A stretch of 64,000 nt of DNA. It comes from Phenylobacterium sp. Its GTDB lineage: Bacteria; Pseudomonadota; Alphaproteobacteria; Caulobacterales; Caulobacteraceae. Made by a program: the position numbers and the translations under genes. Of this stretch, positions 26,651 through 35,792 are shown in pieces. The DNA is taken from positions 20,845 through 84,844 of the forward strand of contig NZ_JAKRSA010000029.1 in assembly GCF_022402485.1 (NCBI RefSeq), given 5' to 3'. Numbering within the stretch: position 1 is the first letter of the stretch; each line of letters starts with the position of its first letter. The notes below the pieces were generated by a model. That model saw nothing but the letters and a program-made list of their open reading frames with translations, did no database searches and was not told the DNA's origin.

Positions 26651-27238
26651 CTAGTTCGCCGAGTAGGGCAGCGAGGAGTGGTGCAGGACGATGCGCAGGG
26701 TGCCCTTGTCGTCCCGATGGTAGCCCCAGGTCTTGTCGACCACGGTGACGGCGCCCTTGCTGTCGGTGATCCGCACATTGCCCATGGAGATGGCGGTGTC
26801 GCCATAGATCAGGATGCCGGCGTTTTCGATCTCGTATGAGCGCCAGCCCTTGAGGGCAAAGCCGGTGTCGCCGGGATACTTGGCGTCGCCGCCGACGAAG
26901 TAGGCCAGAGCGCCCTCGCGGGTGGTGCGGAAGGTGGTGGGGGGCGCCGCCAGGGTCGGCTTGAACAGGACCGGGCCGAGATTGTAGCCGTAAGCCCCGT
27001 CGATCACCGCTTCAGCGACCGCCTTGGCGGCTGCTGCGCCCTTGGTGTCATACTCGGTGGCGATCTGGACCAGGGCCTTACCCCAGGCGTTCTGGGCGGC
27101 GATGACGTCGGCCTCGGTGATCTTCTGCTCGGCGGCCTGAGCGGCGGCGGGAGCGGTCTTCGCCATGGCAGGCGCGCCCACGGCCAGGATGGCGGCGCCG
27201 GCGGCGGCAGAGATCATGAGTTGGCGCATGAGAGTCAT
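26651..27238 (-). CDS. Secreted NTF2-like (SnoaL/CaMKII-association-type) protein
   Basis: A 195-residue protein with a signal peptide (about 1-26, cut after APAMA). The mature part begins with an amphipathic helix (ITEADVIAAQNAWGKALVQIATEYD), then a cone-shaped NTF2-like pattern: GPVLFKPTLAAPPTTFRTT, ALAYFVGGDAKYPGDTGFAL, SMGNVRITDSKG and a closing LRIVLHHSSLPYS. The His-His-Ser-Ser-Leu-Pro-Tyr end recurs in a periplasmic family I half-recognise but cannot name. RBS AAGGGAAC precedes the ATG. Single gene. Confidence 0.65.
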   Translation of the reverse strand: MTLMRQLMISAAAGAAILAVGAPAMAKTAPAAAQAAEQKITEADVIAAQNAWGKALVQIATEYDTKGAAAAKAVAEAVIDGAYGYNLGPVLFKPTLAAPPTTFRTTREGALAYFVGGDAKYPGDTGFALKGWRSYEIENAGILIYGDTAISMGNVRITDSKGAVTVVDKTWGYHRDDKGTLRIVLHHSSLPYSAN

Positions 27239-27423
27239 GGTGTTCCCTTTTGATGGTGAGCCATGCCCGTCCAGGCGGTCTGGCTTGCGTCACCTAATTG
27301 GGCTCAAGGCGGCGCGTCGGCGACGGCCGTTCGGCGGGTCGGGCGGCCTAGGCCATTTGGCTTATGCCGTGGCCGTCGGGCGCATTAGATTGCGGGTCGA
27401 AACCACCTTAGCTTGGACGTTCC

Positions 27424-28500
27424 ATGCAAACCGACAGCGTCTCGGCCCTGCGCGACCTCTACCGGGCCTCCGAGGCTCGGGCGGCGCGTCTGCGCCTGCT
27501 GATGGAGGCTGGCCGTGATCTCGCTCAGGCGGATGCGGCGAGCCTGGAGTCGACCTTGGCGCAGAGCGCCCGACGCGCAGCCCTGTTTGCCGGCTGCCAG
27601 GAAGGCGTCGTAATCCTGGGGGAGGCTGAAGAGGGCCTGCCGCTGATCGCTCCGGGTCCGGAGAACCGGCGCGTGGGCGTCTTGCGTCTGACCGGTGACA
27701 GCGCCGCCGCCGACCAGGTGGATCCAGAGGACCGGGGCGCCCTGACCTTGCTGGCCCAGTTGATCGCGGCGGCTATTGACCGGGTGGCCCAGGATCAGGC
27801 TCGTGAGGACCTCCTGCACATGTTGCGAGAGCGGGAGCGCCGGCTGGAACATGTGGTGGGGCGGCTGTTCTCCGCTCAGGAGGAAGAACGCCGTCGGGTG
27901 TCCCATGACCTGCATGACGGGGTAGCCCAGACGGCGACGGCCCTGTTCCGTCGCCTGGAGGCCGGGCGAGCTGACGGCACCCCTGATCCGGCGTCTGCGG
28001 AGCTCGCGGCTATCGCAAAGTCCCTGGTGCAGGAGTTGCGGCGGGTCATCGGGGGCTTGCGGCCCACGGCCCTGGATGATCTTGGCCTGTGCGCGGCGGT
28101 ATCGGCCATGGCCGAAACCCTTCGGCGGGACGGCTACGAAGTCAGCTTCACCATGGAGGGTCCTGAGCGCTGGCCCCCGGTGATGGAGACCGCCTTTTTC
28201 CGGGTGGCGCAGGAGGCCTTCGCCAATATCCGCAAGCATGCCGGTGGGCCCTGTCTCGTGGATGTCCGGCTCTTGGGGAATCTGGAGCGTCAGCATTGGG
28301 AGCTTTTGGTGAGCGATCGGGGCGGTGGCCCGGCCCGCGATGGTCCCCTTGAGGCCGAACGCTCTCCTCGGGAGGGTGAGCATATCGGCCTGGCCGTCAT
28401 GCGCGAGCGTATGGCCGCCATCGGCGGACGGTTGGAGCTTTCGGGGCGGCGGCGCGGCGGCTTCGAGGTGCGCGCGATTGCCGTCCTGGGCGCCCAATGA
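27424..28500 (+). CDS. Sensor histidine kinase, NarX/HisKA_3 type, soluble
   Basis: A 358-residue cytoplasmic kinase without membrane segments. The N-terminal region (about 10-125) looks like a degenerate GAF-type sensor (FAGCQEGVVILGEAEEGLPL). A coiled coil (125-150) leads into the HisKA_3 box EEERRRVSHDLHDG with phospho-acceptor His164. The HATPase has the N-box VAQEAFANIRKHA and a later GLAVMRERMAAIGG. It overlaps the LuxR-type regulator by 4 bp, its obvious partner. First of four chained signalling genes. Confidence 0.88.
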   Translation: MQTDSVSALRDLYRASEARAARLRLLMEAGRDLAQADAASLESTLAQSARRAALFAGCQEGVVILGEAEEGLPLIAPGPENRRVGVLRLTGDSAAADQVDPEDRGALTLLAQLIAAAIDRVAQDQAREDLLHMLRERERRLEHVVGRLFSAQEEERRRVSHDLHDGVAQTATALFRRLEAGRADGTPDPASAELAAIAKSLVQELRRVIGGLRPTALDDLGLCAAVSAMAETLRRDGYEVSFTMEGPERWPPVMETAFFRVAQEAFANIRKHAGGPCLVDVRLLGNLERQHWELLVSDRGGGPARDGPLEAERSPREGEHIGLAVMRERMAAIGGRLELSGRRRGGFEVRAIAVLGAQ

Positions 28501-29138
28501 CCCCGCCGGCCAGACTGCTTATCGTCGACGATCATCCCCTAGCTCGGGAGGGACTAAGATCGATCCTGACCACGGCGGGCTTTGAGATTGTCGCTGAAGC
28601 CCATGACGGCTTGCAGGCCTTGGAGCTTGCCAAGGCTCTCACTCCCGACCTGATCCTCATGGATATCCGTCTAGGGGTTGGAATGGACGGCCTGGAGACG
28701 GCGTCGGCCCTGCGGGCCCAGGGTGTGACGGCTAAGATCATGATGCTCACCCTGCATGATGATCCGGAATATGTGCGGGCCGCCCTGGCAGCGGGTGCGA
28801 CAGGATATGTCCTGAAAGATGCGGGCCTGCAGGAGTTGAGCGACGCTGTCGCGCAGGTGCTGAAGGGCCAGGTGGCCATCCCCGTGAGTCTGCTATCGAG
28901 CCTCGCCACGCGCCCTTCAAGTCAGCCCCGCGATATGGCTGCCATGGAGCGGCTGACTGACCGGGAGCGAGAGGTCCTCGACCTGATCGCCGAGGGCATG
29001 ACCAACAAGGCCATCGCGCGCACGCTTCAGATCAGCCCCTCGACGGTGAAGGCCCATGTGGAGCGGGTGATCTCCAAGCTGGGGGTCGCCGACCGCACCC
29101 AGGCCGCCGTTATGGTCGCCCGACGGAGAGACCTGTGA
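28497..29138 (+). CDS. NarL/FixJ-type response regulator
   Basis: A 213-residue regulator. The receiver domain (1-125) has the acidic pocket DD at 11-12, phospho-acceptor Asp56 (LILMDIRLG), a T-switch in MMLTLHD and Lys in GYVLKDAG. The LuxR-type HTH (about 145-210) is RLTDREREVLDLIAEGMTNK and onward to VKAHVERVISKLG. It is paired with the preceding HisKA_3 kinase by an ATGA overlap and followed by a GTGA overlap with the membrane kinase. Confidence 0.93.
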   Translation: MTPPARLLIVDDHPLAREGLRSILTTAGFEIVAEAHDGLQALELAKALTPDLILMDIRLGVGMDGLETASALRAQGVTAKIMMLTLHDDPEYVRAALAAGATGYVLKDAGLQELSDAVAQVLKGQVAIPVSLLSSLATRPSSQPRDMAAMERLTDREREVLDLIAEGMTNKAIARTLQISPSTVKAHVERVISKLGVADRTQAAVMVARRRDL

Positions 29139-31093
29139 GCCTGACCGCCTGGATGCGACCTCTGCGGCTACCCTTTGCCATGACCCGCGCCTGGGCCAAC
29201 CAGCCTCTGGCGATCAAGGGTCTGGTGGTGGTCGCCCTGCCCCTGGCAGTCCTGATCGGGGCGCTGAGCTCGCTCTATCTGGCCAGTCAGGCCGAGGCTC
29301 AGGCCGAGGATGATGTGCGTCTGGCCTTCGCCATTCAGCGGGACATTTATCAGGTTCACGCCCTGCTGGCCGAGGCCGCCAGCGGGGTGCGCGGCTATCT
29401 GCTCACCGAGCAGGAGCGGTTCCTGACCCCCTACTACAAGGCCGAGGCGGAGCTGCCCAACACCCTGACCCGTCTCGATGAGAGCATTGTCGACGCAGAG
29501 GTGCGGGCCCGTTTCAACAAGGTGATGGCGCTGACGGGCCGCAAACGGGACGGCCTCTCGGGTCTGCTTGAGATTGCCGATGCTGCGGGATCCTCGGCGG
29601 AGGATCAAAGAGCCATTATCGCCGCCCTGGAAGCCAACAAGCTGGTCCTGGACGACCTGCGGACGGAAATCGACCAGATCCAGGTCCTGGAGACCGCCCT
29701 CTTGGAGTCCCGCCGGGCGCGGGTCGATGAGGTGCGGCAGGGCTACCTCGCCCTTACGGCCATCAGCGCCGCAGTGGGTCTGCTGGGCAGCCTGGCGGCG
29801 GTCTATCTGTTTTCTACTGGCATCGTGCGGCGGGTCCAGATGCTGGAGGCCAATGCCGAGCGCCTGGCGCAGGGTGAGCCCCTTGAACCGCTGCCTGAGG
29901 ATCGGGACGAGGTGGGTCGGCTGGCCATCCGCTTGGAGCGGGCCAGCGCCCTGCTGCGGGCCCGTGAGCAGGCCCTGCGGGACGGGGAGGAGCGCTTCCG
30001 TCTGGTGGTCGAAGGGGTGCAGGACTATGGCATTTTCGCCCTCGACCCCCAGGGGCATGTGGCCAGCTGGAACGCCGGGGCCGAGCGGATCAAGGGGTGG
30101 CGGGCCGAGGAGGTGATGGGGGAGCACTTCTCGCAGTTCTATCCTGAAGAGACCCGGAGCTTCCTGCCTCAGGCCATCCTGGAGCGGGCGTCCCTAGTGG
30201 GGGCCGCCGAGGATGAGGGCTGGCGTCTGCGCAAGGATGGGGCCCGGTTCTGGGCCAATGTGGTGGTCACCGCCCTGTTCAATGAGGCGGGAGAACTACG
30301 GGGCTTCGCCAAGGTCACCCGCGACATGACCGAGCGAAAGCGGTCTGAAGAAGCCCTGCGTGTGGCCCGCGAAGAGGCCATCGCCGCCAGCCTCGCCAAG
30401 AGCGAGTTCCTGTCTCGCACCAGCCATGAGCTGCGGACCCCCATGAGCGCGATCCTGGGGTTTGCCCAGGTGCTTGAGCTTGACCAGGGGGACCTGGCCG
30501 AGCGGCACCGGATCGCCATCGACCAGATCCTCAAGTCAGGCCGTCATCTCCTGTCGCTGATCGATGACCTGCTGGATATCTCGAGCATCGAGGCCGGCGG
30601 GGCCGAGATCAATGGCGAGGAGATCAATCTCGTCGAACTGGTGCGAGAGGCCGACCAGCTGGCCGCCGCAATCTTTGCGCCGACCGCCTTGGCCTTCGAG
30701 GTCGACCTTCCTGATGAGGCCGTGAACGTGATCGGGGACCGCCGGCGCATCAATCAGGTGCTGCTGAACATTCTCTCCAATGCGGCGAAGTACAATCGGG
30801 AGGGCAAGATCGTGCGGCTGACCTGTACGGTCGCCGGCCCTACAGCCCGGATCGAGGTCATGGATGATGGCCCCGGGATCGCCCAGGCCGATGTCCCTCG
30901 CCTGTTTACACCTTTCGACCGCCTCGGCCTGCAGCGGGTCAAGGGTCTGGAGGGGACCGGTCTGGGGCTTGCGCTCTCCAAGCGGCTGATCGAGTCCATG
31001 GGCGGAGAGATCGGTTTCCGCAATCGCACGGTGCCCGATCGCGGGGCGGTGTTCTGGTTCACCCTGCCGCTGGCCCCCCGCAGTCATGTTTGA
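29135..31093 (+). CDS. Membrane histidine kinase: CHASE3-HAMP-PAS-HisKA-HATPase
   Basis: A 652-residue kinase starting at GTG 29135. Two membrane helices (about 29-50 and 206-228) bracket a CHASE3 periplasmic domain (SGVRGYLLTEQERFLTPYYKA is its core). HAMP spans about 229-280 and PAS about 285-400 (YGIFALDPQGHVASWNAGAERIKGW with the PAC end). HisKA has His431 in TSHELRTP, and the C-terminal HATPase_c has DDGPGI and GTGLGLALSKRL. It carries no receiver of its own; the next gene, overlapping by 8 bp, supplies one. Confidence 0.92.
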   Translation: MSLTAWMRPLRLPFAMTRAWANQPLAIKGLVVVALPLAVLIGALSSLYLASQAEAQAEDDVRLAFAIQRDIYQVHALLAEAASGVRGYLLTEQERFLTPYYKAEAELPNTLTRLDESIVDAEVRARFNKVMALTGRKRDGLSGLLEIADAAGSSAEDQRAIIAALEANKLVLDDLRTEIDQIQVLETALLESRRARVDEVRQGYLALTAISAAVGLLGSLAAVYLFSTGIVRRVQMLEANAERLAQGEPLEPLPEDRDEVGRLAIRLERASALLRAREQALRDGEERFRLVVEGVQDYGIFALDPQGHVASWNAGAERIKGWRAEEVMGEHFSQFYPEETRSFLPQAILERASLVGAAEDEGWRLRKDGARFWANVVVTALFNEAGELRGFAKVTRDMTERKRSEEALRVAREEAIAASLAKSEFLSRTSHELRTPMSAILGFAQVLELDQGDLAERHRIAIDQILKSGRHLLSLIDDLLDISSIEAGGAEINGEEINLVELVREADQLAAAIFAPTALAFEVDLPDEAVNVIGDRRRINQVLLNILSNAAKYNREGKIVRLTCTVAGPTARIEVMDDGPGIAQADVPRLFTPFDRLGLQRVKGLEGTGLGLALSKRLIESMGGEIGFRNRTVPDRGAVFWFTLPLAPRSHV

Positions 31094-31562
31094 GGCCCCG
31101 CCAGAAGTTTCCCCCATGAATGAACCGCGCGACATCATCACGGCCGATGACCTTCGCTCCCGTCGAATCCTGATCATCGACGATGAGGAGGCCAACGTCC
31201 TGCTGTTGAAGACCCTGCTGGAGCGGGAGGGCTATAGCGACCTGCTTTGTCATACCAATCCCGGCGAGGCGCTCGAGGCCTTCGTCCAGCACGAACCCCA
31301 TCTGGTGCTGCTGGACCTGATGATGCCTGACATTGACGGCTATCAGCTGCTGGAGGCCTTCCGGCGCCAGACGAGGCCGGGCGCCTTCCGGCCGGTTCTG
31401 GTGCTCACCGCTGATACCAATATCGGTGCCCGGCGCCGCGCCCTGGCGCTGGGGGCCAAGGACTTCGTCTCCAAGCCCTTCGACATCGTTGAGGTCGCCC
31501 TGCGGATCGCCAATCTGCTGGAGACCCAGATCCTCTACGAACGCCTGATGAGCCGGCCTTAG
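31086..31562 (+). CDS. Stand-alone receiver-domain response regulator
   Basis: A 158-residue protein that is essentially one receiver domain: DDEE at 32-35, phospho-acceptor Asp77 (LLDLMMPDIDG), Thr in VLVLTAD and Lys130 (FVSKPFD). A short helix follows (VALRIANLLETQILYERL) with no output domain. ATG 31086 overlaps the kinase gene by 8 bp; ATG 31116 also keeps the domain whole. It is the natural phospho-acceptor of the CHASE3-PAS kinase, acting by protein contact or as a phosphorelay intermediate. Confidence 0.9.
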   Translation: MFEAPPEVSPMNEPRDIITADDLRSRRILIIDDEEANVLLLKTLLEREGYSDLLCHTNPGEALEAFVQHEPHLVLLDLMMPDIDGYQLLEAFRRQTRPGAFRPVLVLTADTNIGARRRALALGAKDFVSKPFDIVEVALRIANLLETQILYERLMSRP

Positions 31563-31694
31563 AGCGCCTTCCGAAAAGTCGGCGTTGGTTATCGGAGGTA
31601 AATGCGCTCTGACTCTGGGAGGAGTTTTCTTGGGGCAGGGTCTCAACTCACCCCTTGGATGACTTTCTCAGGAGGGGCTCGCCGACGGGCAGGC

Positions 31695-32240
31695 CTAGAC
31701 CCGGTCCAAGGCGCGAAAGATGGCTGGGGCCTGGACTGTGATGGAGTCCCCCGGTCGAACTTCACCGCCGCGCTCTACGATCCCCATGATCCCGGCCTTC
31801 CGGATGAGCTGGCCGTCCGCCCCCCGGCCGAGGCAGGCGGCCATCAGACCTGGGCGGAAGTGATCGAGCTGGATGCAGGGATTGCGCAGGCCGGTGACTT
31901 CGATGATGCAGTTCTGGCCCAGATGCAGCCGGGTCCCCGTCGAAAGTCCGATCAGGTCGAGGCCACGGGTGGTGATATTCTCGCCCAGGTCCCCAGGCGC
32001 CACATTGAAGCCCGCGCCATTCAGTTCGTCATGTAGCTCGCCGGCCATGAGATGGACCTGGCGCAGGTTTGGCTGGGTAGGGTCGCGGGCGACGCGGGAG
32101 CGATGCTGAACAGTGGTACCGGCGTGGCCATCGCCCTCAACGCCGTGACCGGCGACCAGCATAATGGCCTCCTGCAGGGACTTGGAAAAACTGTGCCCCG
32201 ATCGGCACGCCACATGGGTGACGCGAGGCCCCCCCGTCAC
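31695..32240 (-). CDS. MOSC-domain protein
   Basis: A 181-residue protein starting at GTG 32240. It shows the MOSC signature GDLGENITTRGLDLIGLSTG, RLHLGQNCIIEVTGLRNPC with the conserved Cys, and IMGIVERGGEVRPGDSI. Stand-alone MOSC proteins (YiiM-like) bind the molybdenum cofactor or carry sulfur and reduce N-hydroxylated compounds. Its start overlaps the upstream TetR gene (GTGA), so the regulator and MOSC gene form an operon. Target of the pair unknown. Confidence 0.85.
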   Translation of the reverse strand: MTGGPRVTHVACRSGHSFSKSLQEAIMLVAGHGVEGDGHAGTTVQHRSRVARDPTQPNLRQVHLMAGELHDELNGAGFNVAPGDLGENITTRGLDLIGLSTGTRLHLGQNCIIEVTGLRNPCIQLDHFRPGLMAACLGRGADGQLIRKAGIMGIVERGGEVRPGDSITVQAPAIFRALDRV

Positions 32241-32902
32241 GCCTCGAACCCAGCCTCAGCGAAGTCCAGCATCCGCGCCAGCAGACCGTCGGCATCCTGC
32301 TCCCGGGTCAGGCCATCGGACAGGTGGTGCAGGCGATCGAACTCGGCGAAGCGGTTGTTGTGCACCATGCCCAGGCAGAAATGCAGCCGCCAGTAGACAT
32401 CTTCCAGGGCAAGCTCAGGTCGTGCGGCGATCAGCGCGTCGGCGAACCGGCGCAGGTGCGAGACGTCATTCTGCAGCACGTCGCGCATCTGGGCGGTGCC
32501 TTCGCTGCGGGCGCGAATGATGAACTGCACCGAGATGCGCCGATCACCGGCGGGATCAGCCCATTTCAGGGGCGGCGCAAACAGGGCCTCGAGGATTTCC
32601 CGCACCGGCGGGGTGCCTCCGTGGCGGCCATTGGCCTCGTGCAGCATACGGGCGCGTTCGCGGTTCAACTCGGCGGTACGCCGGCGGAAGATCTCGAACA
32701 GCAGGCCGTCTTTGGAGCCGAAATGATAGTTCACTGAGGCGAGGTTGACCCCGGCCTCAGCGGTGATGTCGCGCACCGAAACGTTTTGAAAGCCTTGCAG
32801 GGCGAACAACCGCTCGGCCGCACAGAAGACCGCCGCCTTGGTAGCGGCTTCCTGCATGTCGGCCTCAGGCTGGGCTGGCGATGGGGATAGGGGATCGGTC
32901 AT
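32237..32902 (-). CDS. TetR/AcrR-family regulator
   Basis: A 221-residue repressor-type protein. The N-terminal TetR HTH (about 24-72) reads AAERLFALQGFQNVSVRDIT then AGVNLASVNYHFGSKDGLLF. A C-terminal ligand/dimer domain follows, of the CerR-like kind with FIIRARSEGTAQMRD and WRLHFCLGMVHN. First gene of a two-gene unit with the MOSC protein. Autoregulation is likely by family habit, but I see no clear palindrome in the 73 bp upstream. Confidence 0.9.
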   Translation of the reverse strand: MTDPLSPSPAQPEADMQEAATKAAVFCAAERLFALQGFQNVSVRDITAEAGVNLASVNYHFGSKDGLLFEIFRRRTAELNRERARMLHEANGRHGGTPPVREILEALFAPPLKWADPAGDRRISVQFIIRARSEGTAQMRDVLQNDVSHLRRFADALIAARPELALEDVYWRLHFCLGMVHNNRFAEFDRLHHLSDGLTREQDADGLLARMLDFAEAGFEA

Positions 32903-32975
32903 GCGATTCTCAAACGTCCGCCGTCCAGCCTATCAGCCGCAGACGGATGGCGCCGCAAGGAATCCCAGTCGGACC

Positions 32976-34151
32976 CTAGCGCGCCAACTCGCGCATGGCC
33001 TTGTCCAGGCCCTCCAGGGTCAGGGGATACATGCGGTCGTTGACCAGCTGTTTCATCACCTCAACCGAGGGGGTATGCGCCCAGTGTCGCTCGGCTGTGG
33101 GGTTCAGCCAGACCATGTGCTCATAAATCTGGGCGACCCGGTCGATCCAGACTGCGCCGGCCTCTTCATTCCAGTGTTCCACAGAGCCACCAGGATAGGT
33201 GATCTCATAGGGGCTCATGGTGGCGTCACCGACGAATATCACCTTGTAATCACTGGAGAACTTGTGAAGCACATCATAGGTGTTGAGCTTCTCGGCATGG
33301 CGGCGCCGGTTGTCCTTCCACACGGTCTCGTAGAGGCAGTTGTGGAAGTAGTAGAACTCCATGTTCTTGAACTCTGAGCGCGCCGCGGAGAACAGCTCCT
33401 CACAGATCTTGATGTGGCTATCCATCGAGCCGCCCACGTCGAAGAAGATGAGCACGCTCACCTTATTGCGGCGCTCGGGCCGCATGTGGATGTCGAGATA
33501 GCCCTTTTCCGCCGTGCCGCGGATGGTGCCCGACATGTCCAGTTCTTCGGTGGCGCCGTCCCGGACCCACTTACGAAGGCGCCGCAGGGCGACCTTGATG
33601 TTACGGGTGCCGAGTTCGACAGAGTCGTCGAGGTTCTTGTACTCGCGTTTGTCCCAGACTTTGATCGCCTTGCCGTGACGACCCTTGTCCTGGCCGATGC
33701 GAATGCCTTCGGGATGATAGCCGTTGGCGCCAAAGGGCGAGGTGCCCCCGGTGCCGATCATCTTGTTGCCGCCCTCGTGGCGCTCCTTCTGCTCCTTCAT
33801 GCGCTCGGCGAGCGCTTCCATGAGCTTGTCGAAGCCGCCCATGGCCTCGATCTGCGCCTTTTCCTCCTCGGTGAGGAATTTCTCGCTGATTTTCTCCAGC
33901 CACTCGGCGGGGATGTCGGCCGTGCCGACCCCATCCACCTTTTCCAGACCCTTGAAGACGTGGCCAAAGACCTGGTCGAACCGGTCGATATTCTTCTCAT
34001 CTTTCACGAGGGCTGCCCGTGACAGGTAGTAGAAATCCTCGACCGACCGGTCGATGACCATCTTGTCGAGCCCCTCCATGAGCATGAGGTACTCCTTCAA
34101 GGACACAGGGACCTTGGCTTGGCGGAGTTCAGTGAAAAATTGCATGAACAT
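32976..34151 (-). CDS. CoxE-like VWA-domain protein with altered MIDAS motif
   Basis: A 391-residue protein of the MoxR-associated VWA/CoxE type. An N-terminal helical part (FFTELRQAKVPVSLKEYLML) and a Lys/Glu-rich middle (95-130) precede a VWA domain (about 230-390). The metal-site motif reads D238-V-G-G-S242 rather than the usual D-x-S-x-S. These proteins normally pair with a MoxR AAA+ ATPase to insert cofactors or remodel complexes; no such gene is beside it here. ATG 34151 or 34145 could be the start. Probably monocistronic. Confidence 0.82.
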   Translation of the reverse strand: MFMQFFTELRQAKVPVSLKEYLMLMEGLDKMVIDRSVEDFYYLSRAALVKDEKNIDRFDQVFGHVFKGLEKVDGVGTADIPAEWLEKISEKFLTEEEKAQIEAMGGFDKLMEALAERMKEQKERHEGGNKMIGTGGTSPFGANGYHPEGIRIGQDKGRHGKAIKVWDKREYKNLDDSVELGTRNIKVALRRLRKWVRDGATEELDMSGTIRGTAEKGYLDIHMRPERRNKVSVLIFFDVGGSMDSHIKICEELFSAARSEFKNMEFYYFHNCLYETVWKDNRRRHAEKLNTYDVLHKFSSDYKVIFVGDATMSPYEITYPGGSVEHWNEEAGAVWIDRVAQIYEHMVWLNPTAERHWAHTPSVEVMKQLVNDRMYPLTLEGLDKAMRELAR

Positions 34152-34353
34152 GGGTAGGCCTTCCCAAACAGCGGGACGAACAGACGTTTGATTTCAGAGG
34201 ATGGGGCGACGCCGCCCCGATGTCCAGCGTCAGGACGGCTAAATTGGCCGACTTGGCGTGCCGAGCTGGCGTCAATGTCGCCCCACCCTGACTTGCCGCC
34301 TTGCCGCCCGGTGCATAGTCAAGTGTTGGAAGCGGGCGCAGGCTCGCCGCGGG

Positions 34354-35619
34354 CTAGGCCTCGCGGTTGAAGTCCCGGGCCGCCTTGGTCATGGCGTTGA
34401 CCATCTCCCGTTCAGCGGTCGTCAAGAGCGGATTCCAGACATCGAAGATCAGGACCGTGCGGGGCAGGTCACCGTCATTGCGGGCCTCATGCTCGATCGT
34501 GTCGTCAAAGATAAGGACCTCGCCCTCTGTCCAGCCGCGCCGTTCATACCCCACGCGATAGGTACAGTCGGGGGGCACGATCAGCGGAAGGTGCACCACG
34601 AGCCTGGCGTTGGTCTCCCCGTGGTGGGGCGGGATATGGGTGTGGGGTGCCAGGACCGAGAACATGGCGTTAGGGCATAGGCCGCCAATCTCCGCCATCT
34701 CCACAGCGTCCAAGGCTTCTGCCGTTCGCGGGCATTTGGCCAGGTTCTCGGTGACCCGCTCACCCCCGCGCCAGAGCCCGTAGGTGCTCCATCGATCTGA
34801 GTGATTGAGGTCCACCCACTGGTTAACCGGCTCACCAGGATTGTAGGTGATGTAGGGCGAGAAGCCGTCCTGGGCGGTCTGCTGGACCGCCAGGAGTTCC
34901 TCGCGGATCGCCGAGGTTGCCGCCTCCAGGTCTGCGACCCAGGCAAAGTCCGCCCGATCAAAAAACGGGATCGCGGGCAGTCGGGGGACCGTCAGCTGAT
35001 TGGATTCGGACCTGTAGGGCTGAATACGACCCGTCATGATCGCGGCGGATTCGGCCCAGCGTCCTTGGGCAGCGACCTCAAGAGCGTCCCGCGGACCAGC
35101 CAGGACGGAATCGAGATAGCTGGCGAAGGCTTCGGTGTGAGCGTTCACGCAGGCTCGGGCGTGCGTCAGCTGGGCGCGCAGGGGCTCTGGCCAATGGGAC
35201 TCCGGCGGGGCGACCTTCAGGACGTCCCGATAGACGTTTGCGGCGCTTCGTGTCCGACCCTGGCGCTCCAGGAACGCGGCCTTGCTGAGCAAGCCGGGCA
35301 GGAAATAGGGGTCAATGGCCAGGCAGGCATTGATGGTCTGCCACTCCTGAGCGGCATCACCCCGCTCCCGCCAGACCACGCTGGTGGTCATCAGGACCAA
35401 GGGGTCATTGGGCGCGGCGAGGTGGGCGGCGCGCAGGGTTTCGATGGCACCGGCGAAGTCACCCCGCTGGAAAGCGTGGACCCCGAGGCTGTAAAGGGCC
35501 TGAGGATGTTGCGGTGCCAAGGTAAGCACCTGACCCCAGAGATGTTCAGCTTCCTGCCAACGTCCACCGCGTGCAGCCTGCCCAGCGGCTTGGGCGAGCG
35601 CGTTAACCTGATCGTTCAT
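34354..35619 (-). CDS. TPR protein with aspartyl/asparaginyl beta-hydroxylase domain
   Basis: A 421-residue protein. Residues about 1-130 are TPR-like repeats (EAEHLWGQVLTLAPQHPQAL, AIETLRAAHLAAPNDPLVL). Residues about 225-400 form an Asp_Arg_Hydrox domain: the iron and 2-oxoglutarate motifs are PHHGETNARLVVHLPLIVP and ILIFDDTIEHEARN-like (VLIFDDTIEHEARN) followed by RTVLIFDVWNP. Members hydroxylate Asp/Asn side chains or lipid A acyl chains (LpxO). The TPR part suggests a protein partner. Neighbours give no clue. Confidence 0.87.
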   Translation of the reverse strand: MNDQVNALAQAAGQAARGGRWQEAEHLWGQVLTLAPQHPQALYSLGVHAFQRGDFAGAIETLRAAHLAAPNDPLVLMTTSVVWRERGDAAQEWQTINACLAIDPYFLPGLLSKAAFLERQGRTRSAANVYRDVLKVAPPESHWPEPLRAQLTHARACVNAHTEAFASYLDSVLAGPRDALEVAAQGRWAESAAIMTGRIQPYRSESNQLTVPRLPAIPFFDRADFAWVADLEAATSAIREELLAVQQTAQDGFSPYITYNPGEPVNQWVDLNHSDRWSTYGLWRGGERVTENLAKCPRTAEALDAVEMAEIGGLCPNAMFSVLAPHTHIPPHHGETNARLVVHLPLIVPPDCTYRVGYERRGWTEGEVLIFDDTIEHEARNDGDLPRTVLIFDVWNPLLTTAEREMVNAMTKAARDFNREA

Positions 35620-35792
35620 TCATGACCCCACCGACGGTGTTGAGGCTACACCAACACAGATTGGCCGGACATCGTTCTTTGGGCACCGAGCGGGCGAAAT
35701 CGCCGGGCGGCAACGCCCCTTGAACGGGGCAGAGATCTTCTGAGCCGCTGGTTCGGACCATAGCCGGGGTCAGGGTGCCGGACTTGGTCGTC

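Noticed and set aside
26439..26654. Plus-strand frame in the gap before the secreted NTF2-like gene
   Set aside because: No RBS, biased Gly/Ser/Arg composition, and it overlaps a likely terminator of the opposite strand.
35713..35728. GCCCC-N6-GGGGC hairpin downstream of the recombinase homologue as a terminator
   Set aside because: Only a 5-bp stem and no U-tract on either strand.
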